From assembly GCF_018678075.1 (NCBI RefSeq), contig NZ_JAHHIR010000013.1:113299-177298 (forward strand): a stretch of 64,000 bases of DNA. Reading direction: 5' to 3'. The position numbers and the translations under genes are program-made. The notes beneath the pieces are model-generated. The model was given only the letters and a program-made list of their open reading frames with translations. It searched no databases and was not told where the DNA came from. Shown here one piece after another: positions 43,680 through 52,634 of the stretch. Position 1 is the first letter of the stretch. Each line of letters starts with the position of its first letter. Source of the stretch: Epibacterium ulvae. GTDB taxonomy: Bacteria > Pseudomonadota > Alphaproteobacteria > Rhodobacterales > Rhodobacteraceae.

Positions 43680-44698
43680 GCTTCAGTATTAGGGTCCCAT
43701 TGCCAACTATTAAAATCCACCATCCTATTGACTACCCAGAAACGTACAATTGATAGGCCTAGCCTTCTATTCCATTCCGTCGCCGCTTGAAATCCGCCAT
43801 CGTCTGCATACTCCGGCTTGTTTCGGCCAACAACCTCGACCGTTTTACCCGCAAAGTAGTGTCGGATCATGTTATTCAAATGAATGTCGTTTCCACCATA
43901 CCCAAACAGCACCAGAGAGTCAGATTCGGTCATTGCCTCGCCTAATTTAGCCCAATAGTTACGTAGTAATGGACTTGCGGAAATAACAGCAGCTTTGTGT
44001 TGTACTGGTGCCAACACTAAATGTGTCGAAGAGTGCCCTATAAGGCCATTCACGCCAGCCAAGCTTGTCTTCTTAATGTCGCCTGCCTGACTCGTGTAAT
44101 ACAAGGGGCTGCCGTGCAGATGTAAGTAGAACCCTTGCTCCGACGGTCGATAGCGAACTAAGTTCTCCTCACTAAAGCTACCTTGAAAACCGTCAATTAG
44201 GCTCGGTCGGTTCCCAAACAAGGAACTTCCAATAAACGACTGGTATAGCAAAGCGTCGTAGTTCAATGTGGCGATATGGCTACCTGTGTCTTTCACACTT
44301 TCGACCAGGGCAGTCACAAACTCATTCGGGAGAGAATGATTGAGCTGGTGAAAGTAGGTAGCTGCCCGGTGGATATATCGCCTGATCGCGTCTGGGAACT
44401 GCCTCCCTGTGTCATTAAGCCAACCAACGCTTCCAGAAATTTCCACTTTAGCGATTTCATCACAGGCAGCGAGCACCCGCTGTAATTTATCGAGCTGTTC
44501 TTCCTCCTTCGGTGCCATAGTAATATCGCTTTCCAATACCTCTTCAGGCAAGCAACGATGGATGAGCTTTTTGTGCTCATTTGATAATACTGCATTGTCG
44601 TCCCATGCAGTCTGAAGAGCCATAGACAAATCATACTCTTCGTTGGACAACGACCTCCCTAGGCCGTTGCCAAAAACATATAACTTCCTCAAGGCCAC
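43640..44698 (-). CDS. SIR2-like domain protein, candidate defence gene
   Basis: A 352-residue protein with sirtuin-like pieces: KLYVFGNGLGRSLS at residues 5-18, an IATLNYD motif at 142-148, HLHGS at 193-197 with the likely catalytic histidine, and LFGYGGND at 264-271. In defence systems SIR2-like domains cleave NAD+ to stop phage growth. This gene lacks a recognisable partner, so it may act alone. DNA is visibly AT-richer than its neighbours, a mark of transfer. GTG 44698 is the likely start, with the TTG two codons later or TTG 44746 as options. The 3' end intrudes into parE. Confidence 0.7.
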   Translation of the reverse strand: MALRKLYVFGNGLGRSLSNEEYDLSMALQTAWDDNAVLSNEHKKLIHRCLPEEVLESDITMAPKEEEQLDKLQRVLAACDEIAKVEISGSVGWLNDTGRQFPDAIRRYIHRAATYFHQLNHSLPNEFVTALVESVKDTGSHIATLNYDALLYQSFIGSSLFGNRPSLIDGFQGSFSEENLVRYRPSEQGFYLHLHGSPLYYTSQAGDIKKTSLAGVNGLIGHSSTHLVLAPVQHKAAVISASPLLRNYWAKLGEAMTESDSLVLFGYGGNDIHLNNMIRHYFAGKTVEVVGRNKPEYADDGGFQAATEWNRRLGLSIVRFWVVNRMVDFNSWQWDPNTEAQTSNSSTNFAFS

Positions 44699-44841
44699 AC
44701 CCTGTATCTGCAATATAAAAGATCGAATCAACCATAAGCATATCAAAAAAACATGCTTTAGATGTCAAGAGCAGGACGGCTCCCCTCAACAAATGTACCA
44801 CCGGCTTGCCAAATACGCCTGTAACCTCCGCATCAAAGAAC

Positions 44842-44880
44842 AAAGGCAGCCCAATTTCAGGCCGCCTTTTTCATCTTTTT
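44842..44880. terminator. Bidirectional terminator between the SIR2-like gene and glpK
   Basis: AAAGGCAGCC pairs with GGCCGCCTTT (one mismatch) around an eight-base loop, with T tracts on the plus side and a T-rich end on the minus side. It ends glpK and reads like the original parE terminator, now separated from parE by the SIR2-like gene. Confidence 0.75.
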
Positions 44881-44934
44881 TCAAATACTTTCGCCGAAGG
44901 CTCTCCTAGCATGAACCCGCGCAGTCGCCCGAAA

Positions 44935-46434
44935 CTAAAACGCCAACGTACTCTCCACCGCGCGTTTCCAGGCAGTGTATTTGTCGGCGCGCACCTCTGC
45001 GTCCATCGTGGGACGGAACTCGCGATCAAGCGCCCAACCCTTGGCGAACTCTTCCTGATCGGGCAGCACGCCCATTTTCATGCCCGCAAGCCAGGCCACA
45101 CCCAGCGCCGTGGTCTCCAGCACTTTGGGACGGTCCACCGGCGCGTTTGTGATGTCAGCGAGGAACTGCATCGTCCAGTCCGACGCGCTCATCCCGCCGT
45201 CGACCCGCAGCACCGCCTCGCCGGTATTGGCCCCCCCCGTCTGCTCCCAATCGGCGCGCATGGCATCGATCAGATCGCGGGTCTGGTAGCCGACACTTTC
45301 CAATGCCGCCTTGGCCAGTTCACTAGGGCCAGAGTTACGCGTCAGACCATAGATCGCACCGCGACATTCCGGGTTCCAATAGGGCGCGCCCAATCCGGTG
45401 AAGGCGGGCACCATGACCACGGATTGCGCGGGGTCTGCGGTATCGGCGAGCCCTTGGGTTTCCGACGCCTCGCGGATGATCTTGAGCCCGTCGCGCAGCC
45501 ATTGCACCACCGCGCCTGCGATAAAGATCGACCCTTCCAGCGCGTAAGTAGGCTTGCCATTCAGTTGATAGGCAATGGTGGTCAGCAGACGGTTATTGGA
45601 TTTAACCGGCACATCGCCGGTATTGAGCAGCGCAAAACACCCCGTCCCATAGGTGGATTTCAGCATCCCCGGCTGGAAACAGGCCTGCCCGACCGTGGCC
45701 GCCTGTTGGTCCCCCGCCACCCCCCGGATCGGCAGCGCACGGCCAAAGAGATCTGCGCGGCAGTCTCCGAACTCATCGGCGCTGTCCTTAACCTCGGGCA
45801 GCATATTCATCGGGATATCAAACAGATCACAGATCGTCTGGCTCCACCGCCCCTTGCGGATGTCATAGAGCATGGTGCGCGCGGCATTGGTTGCATCGGT
45901 GACGTGGCGCTGACCGCCGGTCATTTTCCAAATCAGGAAACTGTCGATGGTGCCAAACAACAGCTCCCCCCGACGGGCGCGGTCGCGCGCGCCCTCCACA
46001 TGGTCCAGGATCCACTTCACCTTGGTGGCTGAGAAATAAGGGTCAATCAACAGCCCAGTGCGGTCGGCGAACATCTCGCTATGGCCGGCCTCTTGCAGGC
46101 TGCGGCAATATTCGGCCGTGCGCCGGTCTTGCCAAACTATGGCGTTGTAGATCGGCTTGCCGGTTTCTGCATCCCAAACCACCGTTGTCTCACGCTGGTT
46201 GGTGATCCCAATCGACACGATATCCGCGACACTCACGCCCGCACGTTCTATTGCCGCGCGGCAGGTTCCCGCCGTTGTCGCCCAAAGATCATCCGGATTG
46301 TGTTCAACCCAGCCAGATTGTGGGAAAAACTGTGGAAATTCTTCCTGCGCAGAGGCCACCGGCAACAGGCTTTGGTCAAACACAATGGCGCGGGTGGATG
46401 TGGTGCCCTGATCAATGGCAAGAACATATGTCAT
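44935..46434 (-). CDS. glpK: Glycerol kinase
   Basis: A 499-residue FGGY kinase forming sn-glycerol-3-phosphate from glycerol and [17 protein letters not shown] marks the phosphate 1 site near the N-terminus; the ADP site and [39 protein letters not shown] and [12 protein letters not shown] are present. ATG 46434 gives the standard [13 protein letters not shown] start. It is the last gene of the glp operon. Confidence 0.97.
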   Translation of the reverse strand: MTYVLAIDQGTTSTRAIVFDQSLLPVASAQEEFPQFFPQSGWVEHNPDDLWATTAGTCRAAIERAGVSVADIVSIGITNQRETTVVWDAETGKPIYNAIVWQDRRTAEYCRSLQEAGHSEMFADRTGLLIDPYFSATKVKWILDHVEGARDRARRGELLFGTIDSFLIWKMTGGQRHVTDATNAARTMLYDIRKGRWSQTICDLFDIPMNMLPEVKDSADEFGDCRADLFGRALPIRGVAGDQQAATVGQACFQPGMLKSTYGTGCFALLNTGDVPVKSNNRLLTTIAYQLNGKPTYALEGSIFIAGAVVQWLRDGLKIIREASETQGLADTADPAQSVVMVPAFTGLGAPYWNPECRGAIYGLTRNSGPSELAKAALESVGYQTRDLIDAMRADWEQTGGANTGEAVLRVDGGMSASDWTMQFLADITNAPVDRPKVLETTALGVAWLAGMKMGVLPDQEEFAKGWALDREFRPTMDAEVRADKYTAWKRAVESTLAF

Positions 46435-46564
46435 GGGTGTGTCTCTTGTTGGGTCCGCCGCTTGGGGGCGGTTGTGTGACTGTGGCGCAGATGCGCCGAA
46501 CTGGCCAGTCTTGCGATACAGCGTGGGCCCCCGGTGGGCGATCGGCAAGATCTAGAATTCAACA

Positions 46565-46595
46565 GGATGGGGGCGTCGCTCAGACGCCCCCATCC
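46565..46595 (-). terminator. Hairpin terminator between glpV and glpK
   Basis: GGATGGGGGCGTC pairs perfectly with GACGCCCCCATCC around five bases. It has only a short T run on the minus strand, so it may attenuate rather than stop transcription into glpK. Confidence 0.65.
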
Positions 46596-46614
46596 CCCGC
46601 ATGTCAAACCAGGC

Positions 46615-48336
46615 TTACTGCCAGGATTTGATCAGCTCATCATAGGACACCGTCTTGGGAGCCTCATCTTCATTGGCGAGCTTGGCATAGGGTGCACCCG
46701 GCTGGGCGTACCAATAATCCGCGTCTTGCTCGTCATTCAGCACTGGCCCCAGATCACCCTGAACGCCTGCGCGCTCCAGACGTTGCAGCACGCGTTCTTG
46801 GTCGGAACACAGTGCATCCAGCGCCTCTTGTGGGGTTTTGGCACCGGACATTGCGTCGCCAATGTTCTGCCACCACAGCTGCGCTAGCTTTGGATAGTCA
46901 GGAACGTTGGTGCCGGTGGGCGACCACTGAACGCGCGCAGGCGAACGGTAAAATTCCACCAGACCACCCAGCTTGTCAGCACGGTCGGTAAAGTGCTGGC
47001 TGTCGATTGTGCTTTCACGGATGAAGGTCAAACCTACGTCTGATTTTTTGAGATCCACAGTTTTCGACACCACAAACTGGGCATAAAGCCAGGCCGCTTT
47101 GGCGCGATCAACAGGTGTGGATTCCATCAACGTCCAGGACCCGGCGTCTTGATACCCGATCTTCTGGCCGTCTTTCCAATAAGCGCCATGCGGGCTGGGT
47201 GCCATGCGCCATTTGGGGGTGCCGTCCTGGTTCATCACCGGCAAACCAGGCTCTACCGTTGCGGCGGTAAAGGCGGTGTACCAGAACATCTGCTGCGCCA
47301 CATTGCCCTGCGCCGGGATCGGACCCGCCTCAGAGAATGTCATGCCAGCAGCTGCGGGCGGTGAGTATTTATCAAGCCATTCAATGGCTTTGGTCACCGC
47401 GTAAACCGCAGCAGGTGCGTTGGTTGCGCCGCCACGTGCCACACAGGATCCGGTGGGTTGTGAGTTCTCGTTGACACGAATGCCCCACTCATCAACCGGC
47501 AGGCCGTTAGGCTCGCCCGCGTCGCCCATGCCAGCCATGGACATCCACGCATCGGTATAGCGCCAACCCAGGGATGGGTCTTTCTTGCCGTAATCCATGT
47601 TACCAAAGACATCGCCTTTGACGTCAAGGTGGCTCAGATCGCGACCGGTGAAGAACTCGGCGATATCCTCATAGGCGGACCAGTTCACCGGCACGCCCAA
47701 GTCATAGCCAAAGGCGGCTTTGAAATCGGCCTTGTTCTTTTCGTCGTTGAACCAATCGTACCGGAACCAATAAAGGTTCGCGAACTGCTGAGTTGGCAGC
47801 TGGTACAGTTTGCCATCAGGGCCAGTGGTAAAGCTGGTGCCGATAAAGTCATCCAAGTCTAGGGTCGACAGGGTCACATCCGCGCCCTCACCCGCCATCC
47901 AGTCGGTCAGGTTACGCACCTGCTTGTACCGCCAATGGGTCCCGATCAGGTCACTGTCGTTGATATAGGCGTCATAGATGTTTTCACCAGACTGCATCTG
48001 TGTCTGCAGCTTTTCAACCACATCACCTTCGCCGATCAGGTCATGTGTAACCTTGATGCCGGTGATCGCTTCAAAGGCCGGTGCCAGCACTTCGCTTTCG
48101 TACTGGTGGGTAGTGATGGTCTCGGACACTACTTTGATGTCCATGCCGGCAAAAGGCTTCGCTGCATCGACAAAGAATTGCATCTCGGCTTCTTGCTCTG
48201 CACGTGGCAGAACCGACAAATCGCCGATTTCCGAGTCCAGGAACGCTTTCGCGGCCTCCATATCCGCCAAAGCCGGACCGCTCAACATGCCAAGTGCCAG
48301 CGCAAGCGCGGTACTCGATTTTAGTGTGAACTTCAT
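46615..48336 (-). CDS. glpV: Glycerol ABC transporter substrate-binding protein
   Basis: A 573-residue periplasmic protein with a signal peptide ending PALA. The length and the ETITTHQYESEVLAPAFEAITGIKVTHDLIGEGDVVEKLQTQMQSGENIYDAY region (read in parts) match the glycerol-binding GlpV of the Rhizobium leguminosarum glp system and family 1 binding proteins. It captures glycerol for GlpP/GlpQ. It follows glpU in the operon. Confidence 0.93.
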   Translation of the reverse strand: MKFTLKSSTALALALGMLSGPALADMEAAKAFLDSEIGDLSVLPRAEQEAEMQFFVDAAKPFAGMDIKVVSETITTHQYESEVLAPAFEAITGIKVTHDLIGEGDVVEKLQTQMQSGENIYDAYINDSDLIGTHWRYKQVRNLTDWMAGEGADVTLSTLDLDDFIGTSFTTGPDGKLYQLPTQQFANLYWFRYDWFNDEKNKADFKAAFGYDLGVPVNWSAYEDIAEFFTGRDLSHLDVKGDVFGNMDYGKKDPSLGWRYTDAWMSMAGMGDAGEPNGLPVDEWGIRVNENSQPTGSCVARGGATNAPAAVYAVTKAIEWLDKYSPPAAAGMTFSEAGPIPAQGNVAQQMFWYTAFTAATVEPGLPVMNQDGTPKWRMAPSPHGAYWKDGQKIGYQDAGSWTLMESTPVDRAKAAWLYAQFVVSKTVDLKKSDVGLTFIRESTIDSQHFTDRADKLGGLVEFYRSPARVQWSPTGTNVPDYPKLAQLWWQNIGDAMSGAKTPQEALDALCSDQERVLQRLERAGVQGDLGPVLNDEQDADYWYAQPGAPYAKLANEDEAPKTVSYDELIKSWQ

Positions 48337-48417
48337 AATTTCCTCCCATTTATAAGCTCATACTCGTTTCACTGCCTCCCAATGCCGCGCGTGGCAAAGG
48401 GAAGTCAGATCTTTGTG

Positions 48418-48690
48418 CTACACCCAGCGAAACACCGCTGTGGCGTAGATCAGGCAGACCACCAGCGCCAAAGGCTGGTTAGTGCCCACAAGTCCCAGCC
48501 AGCCCAAATTGATAAAGGCCGAACCAAGAAGCGTGATAAAAAGACGATCTCCACGTGTCGTCTCAGTTCCCAGAACACCGCGGCGCGGCGTTTCGGGGAA
48601 TTTGATTGCTAGAACGGTGAAGGTGATCAGCGTTGTGGCAATAAAGATGAAGAACAAAGCCGTCGGCCAGGTCCAAGCCATCCAATCCAT
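48418..48690 (-). CDS. glpU: Small membrane protein of the glycerol transporter (DUF2160)
   Basis: A 90-residue protein with two to three hydrophobic segments and the DUF2160 start MDWMAWTWPTALFF. It sits where GlpU occurs in the Rhizobium operon, between the permeases and the binding protein. Its function in glycerol import is not known. Confidence 0.88.
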   Translation of the reverse strand: MDWMAWTWPTALFFIFIATTLITFTVLAIKFPETPRRGVLGTETTRGDRLFITLLGSAFINLGWLGLVGTNQPLALVVCLIYATAVFRWV

Positions 48691-48711
48691 GATGTCTCTC
48701 CTCCGGTCTGG

Positions 48712-49572
48712 TTACACACGGCCCAGGGCAAAACCCTTGGCGATGTAATTGCGTACGAAGTAAATCACGAGCGCACCGGGCACGAGCGTCAGCACACCTG
48801 CTGCGGCCAATACCCCCCAGTCAATGCCTGCGGCTCCCTGGGTTCGGGTCATGATTGCTGCGATGGGTTTTGCATCCACTGTGGTCAACGTCCGGCTCAG
48901 AAGCAGTTCCACCCATGAAAACATGAAGCAGAAGAACGCCGCGACCCCGATGCCTGATGAAATCAGCGGCATAAAAATCTTCACGAAGAACCGACCAAAG
49001 CTGTAGCCGTCGATATATGCCGTCTCGTCGATCTCCTTGGGCACGCCGCGCATGAAGCCTTCCAAGATCCAAACCGCCAGTGGCACGTTGAACAGACAAT
49101 GCGCCAGCGCCACCGCGATATGGGTGTCAAACAACCCCACGGATGAATAGAGCTGAAAGAACGGCAGCGCAAAAACAGCGGGCGGCGCCATACGGTTGGT
49201 CAGCAGCCAAAAGAACAGATGCTTGTCACCAAGAAAGCTGTACCGGCTAAAGGCATATGCCGCAGGTAAAGCGACCGCGAGCGAAATCACCGTATTCATC
49301 ACCACATAGGTCAATGAGTTGACATAGCCCATGTACCAGGCCGGATCGCTGAGGATCGTGGCGTAATTGGCAAATGTCAGATCCCGTGGCCACAGGGTGA
49401 AACTGTTCAGGATCTCGGTATTGGTCTTCAGGCTCATATTCAGCAGCCAGTAAATCGGCAGCATCAAAAAGATCAGGTAGCAGGCCATCACAAGGACCGA
49501 ACCTTTGATGGCGATGCGCTTTTTCTTCGCCGGGGCAATCGCCAAAGTGTTTGTCGCAGTTGCGTCACTCAT
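48712..49572 (-). CDS. glpQ: Glycerol ABC transporter permease
   Basis: A 286-residue inner-membrane permease of the MalG/UgpE type. About six helices are visible, and the EAA loop reads GFMRGVPKEIDETAYIDGYSF near residue 185, with the ARNYIA-like C-terminal end. It would pair with GlpP to form the glycerol channel. It is spaced four bases from glpP. Confidence 0.93.
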   Translation of the reverse strand: MSDATATNTLAIAPAKKKRIAIKGSVLVMACYLIFLMLPIYWLLNMSLKTNTEILNSFTLWPRDLTFANYATILSDPAWYMGYVNSLTYVVMNTVISLAVALPAAYAFSRYSFLGDKHLFFWLLTNRMAPPAVFALPFFQLYSSVGLFDTHIAVALAHCLFNVPLAVWILEGFMRGVPKEIDETAYIDGYSFGRFFVKIFMPLISSGIGVAAFFCFMFSWVELLLSRTLTTVDAKPIAAIMTRTQGAAGIDWGVLAAAGVLTLVPGALVIYFVRNYIAKGFALGRV

Positions 49573-49575
49573 CGC

Positions 49576-50445
49576 TCAACCCTCCCGTTTTTCCATAGTG
49601 GTCATGATGGTGTAGAACACATAGGCAAGCGTCAGGATCACCAGGTTATACATGATCGAAAACGCAGCCGCCGGTCCCAGATCGAATTGGCCAAGCGCCA
49701 TTTTCACAAGGTCAATGGACAGCAACGTCGTTGCATTGCCCGGACCACCGCCAGTGACCACAAATGGCTCGGTATAGATCATGAAACTGTCCATGAACCG
49801 CAGCAAAATGGCGATCATCAAAACACCCATCATCTTGGGCAGCTCGATATAGCGGAAGATTTTCCAACGCGACGCCTGGTCAATTTTGGCGGCCTGATAG
49901 TAAGCATCCGGAATGGATTTCAATCCGGCAAACGCCAACAGTGCCACCAATGAGGTCCAGTGCCAGACATCCATCACAATGATGGTGGCCCAGGCAGCAA
50001 ACACATCCTGCGTATAGTTGTAATTGATGCCCAGCGCATCCAGCGTATAGCCAAGCAGCCCGATATCGACCCGACCAAAGATCTGCCAGATCGTGCCGAC
50101 AACATTCCACGGCACCAACAATGGCAGTGACATCAGAACCAGACAAAAGCTGGACCAGAACCCGGATTTGGGCATGTTCAACGCTACAAAAATGCCCAGC
50201 GGGATCTCGATCGCCAGAATAATGCCCGAGAACATCAACTGACGGCCCAACGCATCCCACATCCGTTCGGAATGCAGCATCTCTTCAAACCATTCGAGCC
50301 CAGCCCAGAAGAACTGGTTGTTGCCGAAAGTGTCCTGTACCGAATAATTCACCACGGTCATCAACGGGATAACCGCCGAAAACGCGACCAGGATCAGAAC
50401 CGGTAGGATCAGGAACCACGCTTTTTGATTGACTGTCTTTTCCAT
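49576..50445 (-). CDS. glpP: Glycerol ABC transporter permease
   Basis: A 289-residue permease of the MalF/UgpA type with helices and an EAA-like loop at SIPDAYYQAAKIDQASRWKIFR. It precedes glpQ. The ATG at 50445 overlaps the stop of glpT by one base (TGATG); the TTG one codon upstream is less likely. Confidence 0.93.
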   Translation of the reverse strand: MEKTVNQKAWFLILPVLILVAFSAVIPLMTVVNYSVQDTFGNNQFFWAGLEWFEEMLHSERMWDALGRQLMFSGIILAIEIPLGIFVALNMPKSGFWSSFCLVLMSLPLLVPWNVVGTIWQIFGRVDIGLLGYTLDALGINYNYTQDVFAAWATIIVMDVWHWTSLVALLAFAGLKSIPDAYYQAAKIDQASRWKIFRYIELPKMMGVLMIAILLRFMDSFMIYTEPFVVTGGGPGNATTLLSIDLVKMALGQFDLGPAAAFSIMYNLVILTLAYVFYTIMTTMEKREG

Positions 50446-51521
50446 CAAGCAGCCTCCCCTTCCTGCAACCAGTCGTTCTGGTAGACATTGACCCGTCCCG
50501 GCGCAAAGGTGACCCGGTTCATATCAGCTGAGATTTCGGTGCCTTCGGCCGCGACAATATTCATCTCGGTGCCGAACAGGTCGACGCGCACGATTTTGTG
50601 GCGGCCTACGTCTTCGACGCGACGTACATTGACCGGCAGGCCATCGCCTTGTGTCAGGGTGACAAATTCGGGTCGCACGCCAATCTCAACCTTACCGTCG
50701 AGGCTTTGAAATGCGCGATCCAGCTGTACCTGTGCCCCGTGTACGGTGGCCACGGTGCCCGTCACCGAAGCCGGGACAACATTCATTCCCGGCGAGCCGA
50801 TGAAATAGCCCACAAACGTATGTTGCGGCTTGTTAAACAGCTCTTCCGGTGTACCGATCTGCACCACACGTCCATCATACATCACCACAACCTTATCCGC
50901 GAAAGTCAGCGCCTCGGTCTGGTCATGGGTCACATAGATCATCGTGTGGCCAAATTGGTGATGCAGGGATTTCAGCTGGGTGCGTAGTTCCCACTTCATA
51001 TGCGGGTCGATCACGGTCAGTGGCTCGTCAAACAACAGCGCATTCACATCTTCGCGCACCATCCCACGGCCAAGAGAGATCTTTTGCTTTGCATCGGCTG
51101 TCAGGCCCCGCGCGCGTCGATCCAGCTCGGCTTCCATACCGATCATCTGGCCGATTTGTTGCACACGGTCGGCAATGTATTTGGGATCCGCACCACGGTT
51201 TTTGAGCGGAAACGCAAGATTGTCGCGTACGCTCATAGTGTCATAGACCACCGGGAACTGGAACACCTGCGCAATATTGCGATCCGCAGTCGATGCGTGT
51301 GTTACATCCACGTCATCAAACAGAATGCGCCCTTGGCTTGGCTGTAGCAGACCCGAGATGATGTTCAACAGCGTTGACTTTCCACAACCGGACGACCCCA
51401 AAAGCGCATAGGCTTCCCCATCGGTCCAGACGTGGTTCAGTTCTTTCAGCGCAAAGTCATCCTCGCCTGTCGGTCTCGACAGATAAGAATGCGCTAGATT
51501 ATCAAGCGTAATTTTTGCCAT
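50445..51521 (-). CDS. glpT: Glycerol ABC transporter ATP-binding protein
   Basis: A 358-residue ABC ATPase with a TOBE-type C-terminus. Walker A is GSSGCGKST and Walker B LLFDEPLTVID, and the switch histidine is in YVTHDQTEAL. The signature, however, reads LTADAKQK in place of LSGGQ, so it is degenerate. It pairs with GlpS, whose signature is intact but which lacks its switch histidine (see Findings). The gene matches GlpT of Rhizobium, not the phosphate antiporter of the same name. Confidence 0.93.
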   Translation of the reverse strand: MAKITLDNLAHSYLSRPTGEDDFALKELNHVWTDGEAYALLGSSGCGKSTLLNIISGLLQPSQGRILFDDVDVTHASTADRNIAQVFQFPVVYDTMSVRDNLAFPLKNRGADPKYIADRVQQIGQMIGMEAELDRRARGLTADAKQKISLGRGMVREDVNALLFDEPLTVIDPHMKWELRTQLKSLHHQFGHTMIYVTHDQTEALTFADKVVVMYDGRVVQIGTPEELFNKPQHTFVGYFIGSPGMNVVPASVTGTVATVHGAQVQLDRAFQSLDGKVEIGVRPEFVTLTQGDGLPVNVRRVEDVGRHKIVRVDLFGTEMNIVAAEGTEISADMNRVTFAPGRVNVYQNDWLQEGEAA

Positions 51522-51536
51522 GCTATGACCCCCTCC

Positions 51537-52625
51537 TCATGCGGCCAAAGCGTATGAGGCCGGAGCAACAAGCGCCCCCTCCTCATCAAAGATGTAGACA
51601 TGCGCCGGATCCAAATAGACGTTCAGCGCCGCACCGAGTTCAAGGTTATGAACGCCGTGTACCAGCCCAACCCAGTTCTCACCGTGATGATCCAAATGGA
51701 CAAAGGTCTCAGACCCGGTAAGCTCGGTCACCACAAGGCGGGTTTCAAACGTCATCAGACCGGCACTATGGGCCTTGATCTCAACATGGTTGGGCCGGAA
51801 CCCAGCCACATAGCGACCATCTGCCAGATCTGCCATCGGACCCACCGCAGGCGCGGTCTGTCCATCGCCAAACATGATCTTTTGACCGGTCTTGGCGACC
51901 TTTAGGAAATTCATCGGCGGATCGCTAAAGACCCGCGCCGTGGTCGCGTCCACAGGCTGGCGATAAACCGTAGGCGTTAGACCGAACTGGGTCACCCGCC
52001 CTTCCCACAAGGCTGCTGTATTTCCCCCCAACAAAAGCGCCTCTTCAGGCTCGGTTGTGGCGTAGACAAAGATTGATCCAGCCTCTTCAAAGATCTTGGG
52101 GATTTCCACCCGCAGCTCTTCGCGCAGTTTGTAATCAAGGTTCGCCAAAGGCTCATCCAGCAGTACCAAGCCTGCATCCTTGACCAAGGCGCGCGCCAGT
52201 GCACAACGTTGTTGTTGACCTCCCGACAATTCCAACGGTTTACGCTGCAACATAGGTGTCAGCTGCATCAGATCCGCAGCCTTGTTCACCGCCGCCTCGA
52301 TCTCTGCGTTGGATTTCCCCATCAAACGCAAAGGTGAGGCGATATTGTTAAAAACCGTCATGGACGGGTAGTTGATGAACTGTTGATAGACCATCGCCAC
52401 CTGCCGGTCCTGGACCCGCTGGCCGGTTACATCTTCTCCTTCCCAGAAGATCCGGCCTTTGGTCGGCGCATCCAAGCCCGCCATCAGCCGCATCAAAGAT
52501 GTCTTGCCAGATTGGGTCGGCCCCAACAGCACGTTCATTGTGCCTTTGTTCAACGTTAGATCTGTTGGATGAATATGCGTCGCACCATTCACCACTTTTG
52601 AGACGTTCTTAAATTCGAGCGTCAT
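51537..52625 (-). CDS. glpS: Glycerol ABC transporter ATP-binding protein
   Basis: A 362-residue ATPase with Walker A GPTQSGKTS, signature LSGGQQQRCALARAL and Walker B LVLLDEPLANLD. At the switch position, where relatives have T-H-D, it reads YATTEPEEAL, so the histidine is lost. A MalK-like regulatory C-terminus follows. It is the first transporter gene after glpD and is spaced 9 bases from it. Confidence 0.93.
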   Translation of the reverse strand: MTLEFKNVSKVVNGATHIHPTDLTLNKGTMNVLLGPTQSGKTSLMRLMAGLDAPTKGRIFWEGEDVTGQRVQDRQVAMVYQQFINYPSMTVFNNIASPLRLMGKSNAEIEAAVNKAADLMQLTPMLQRKPLELSGGQQQRCALARALVKDAGLVLLDEPLANLDYKLREELRVEIPKIFEEAGSIFVYATTEPEEALLLGGNTAALWEGRVTQFGLTPTVYRQPVDATTARVFSDPPMNFLKVAKTGQKIMFGDGQTAPAVGPMADLADGRYVAGFRPNHVEIKAHSAGLMTFETRLVVTELTGSETFVHLDHHGENWVGLVHGVHNLELGAALNVYLDPAHVYIFDEEGALVAPASYALAA

Positions 52626-52634
52626 GCCTCCCCC

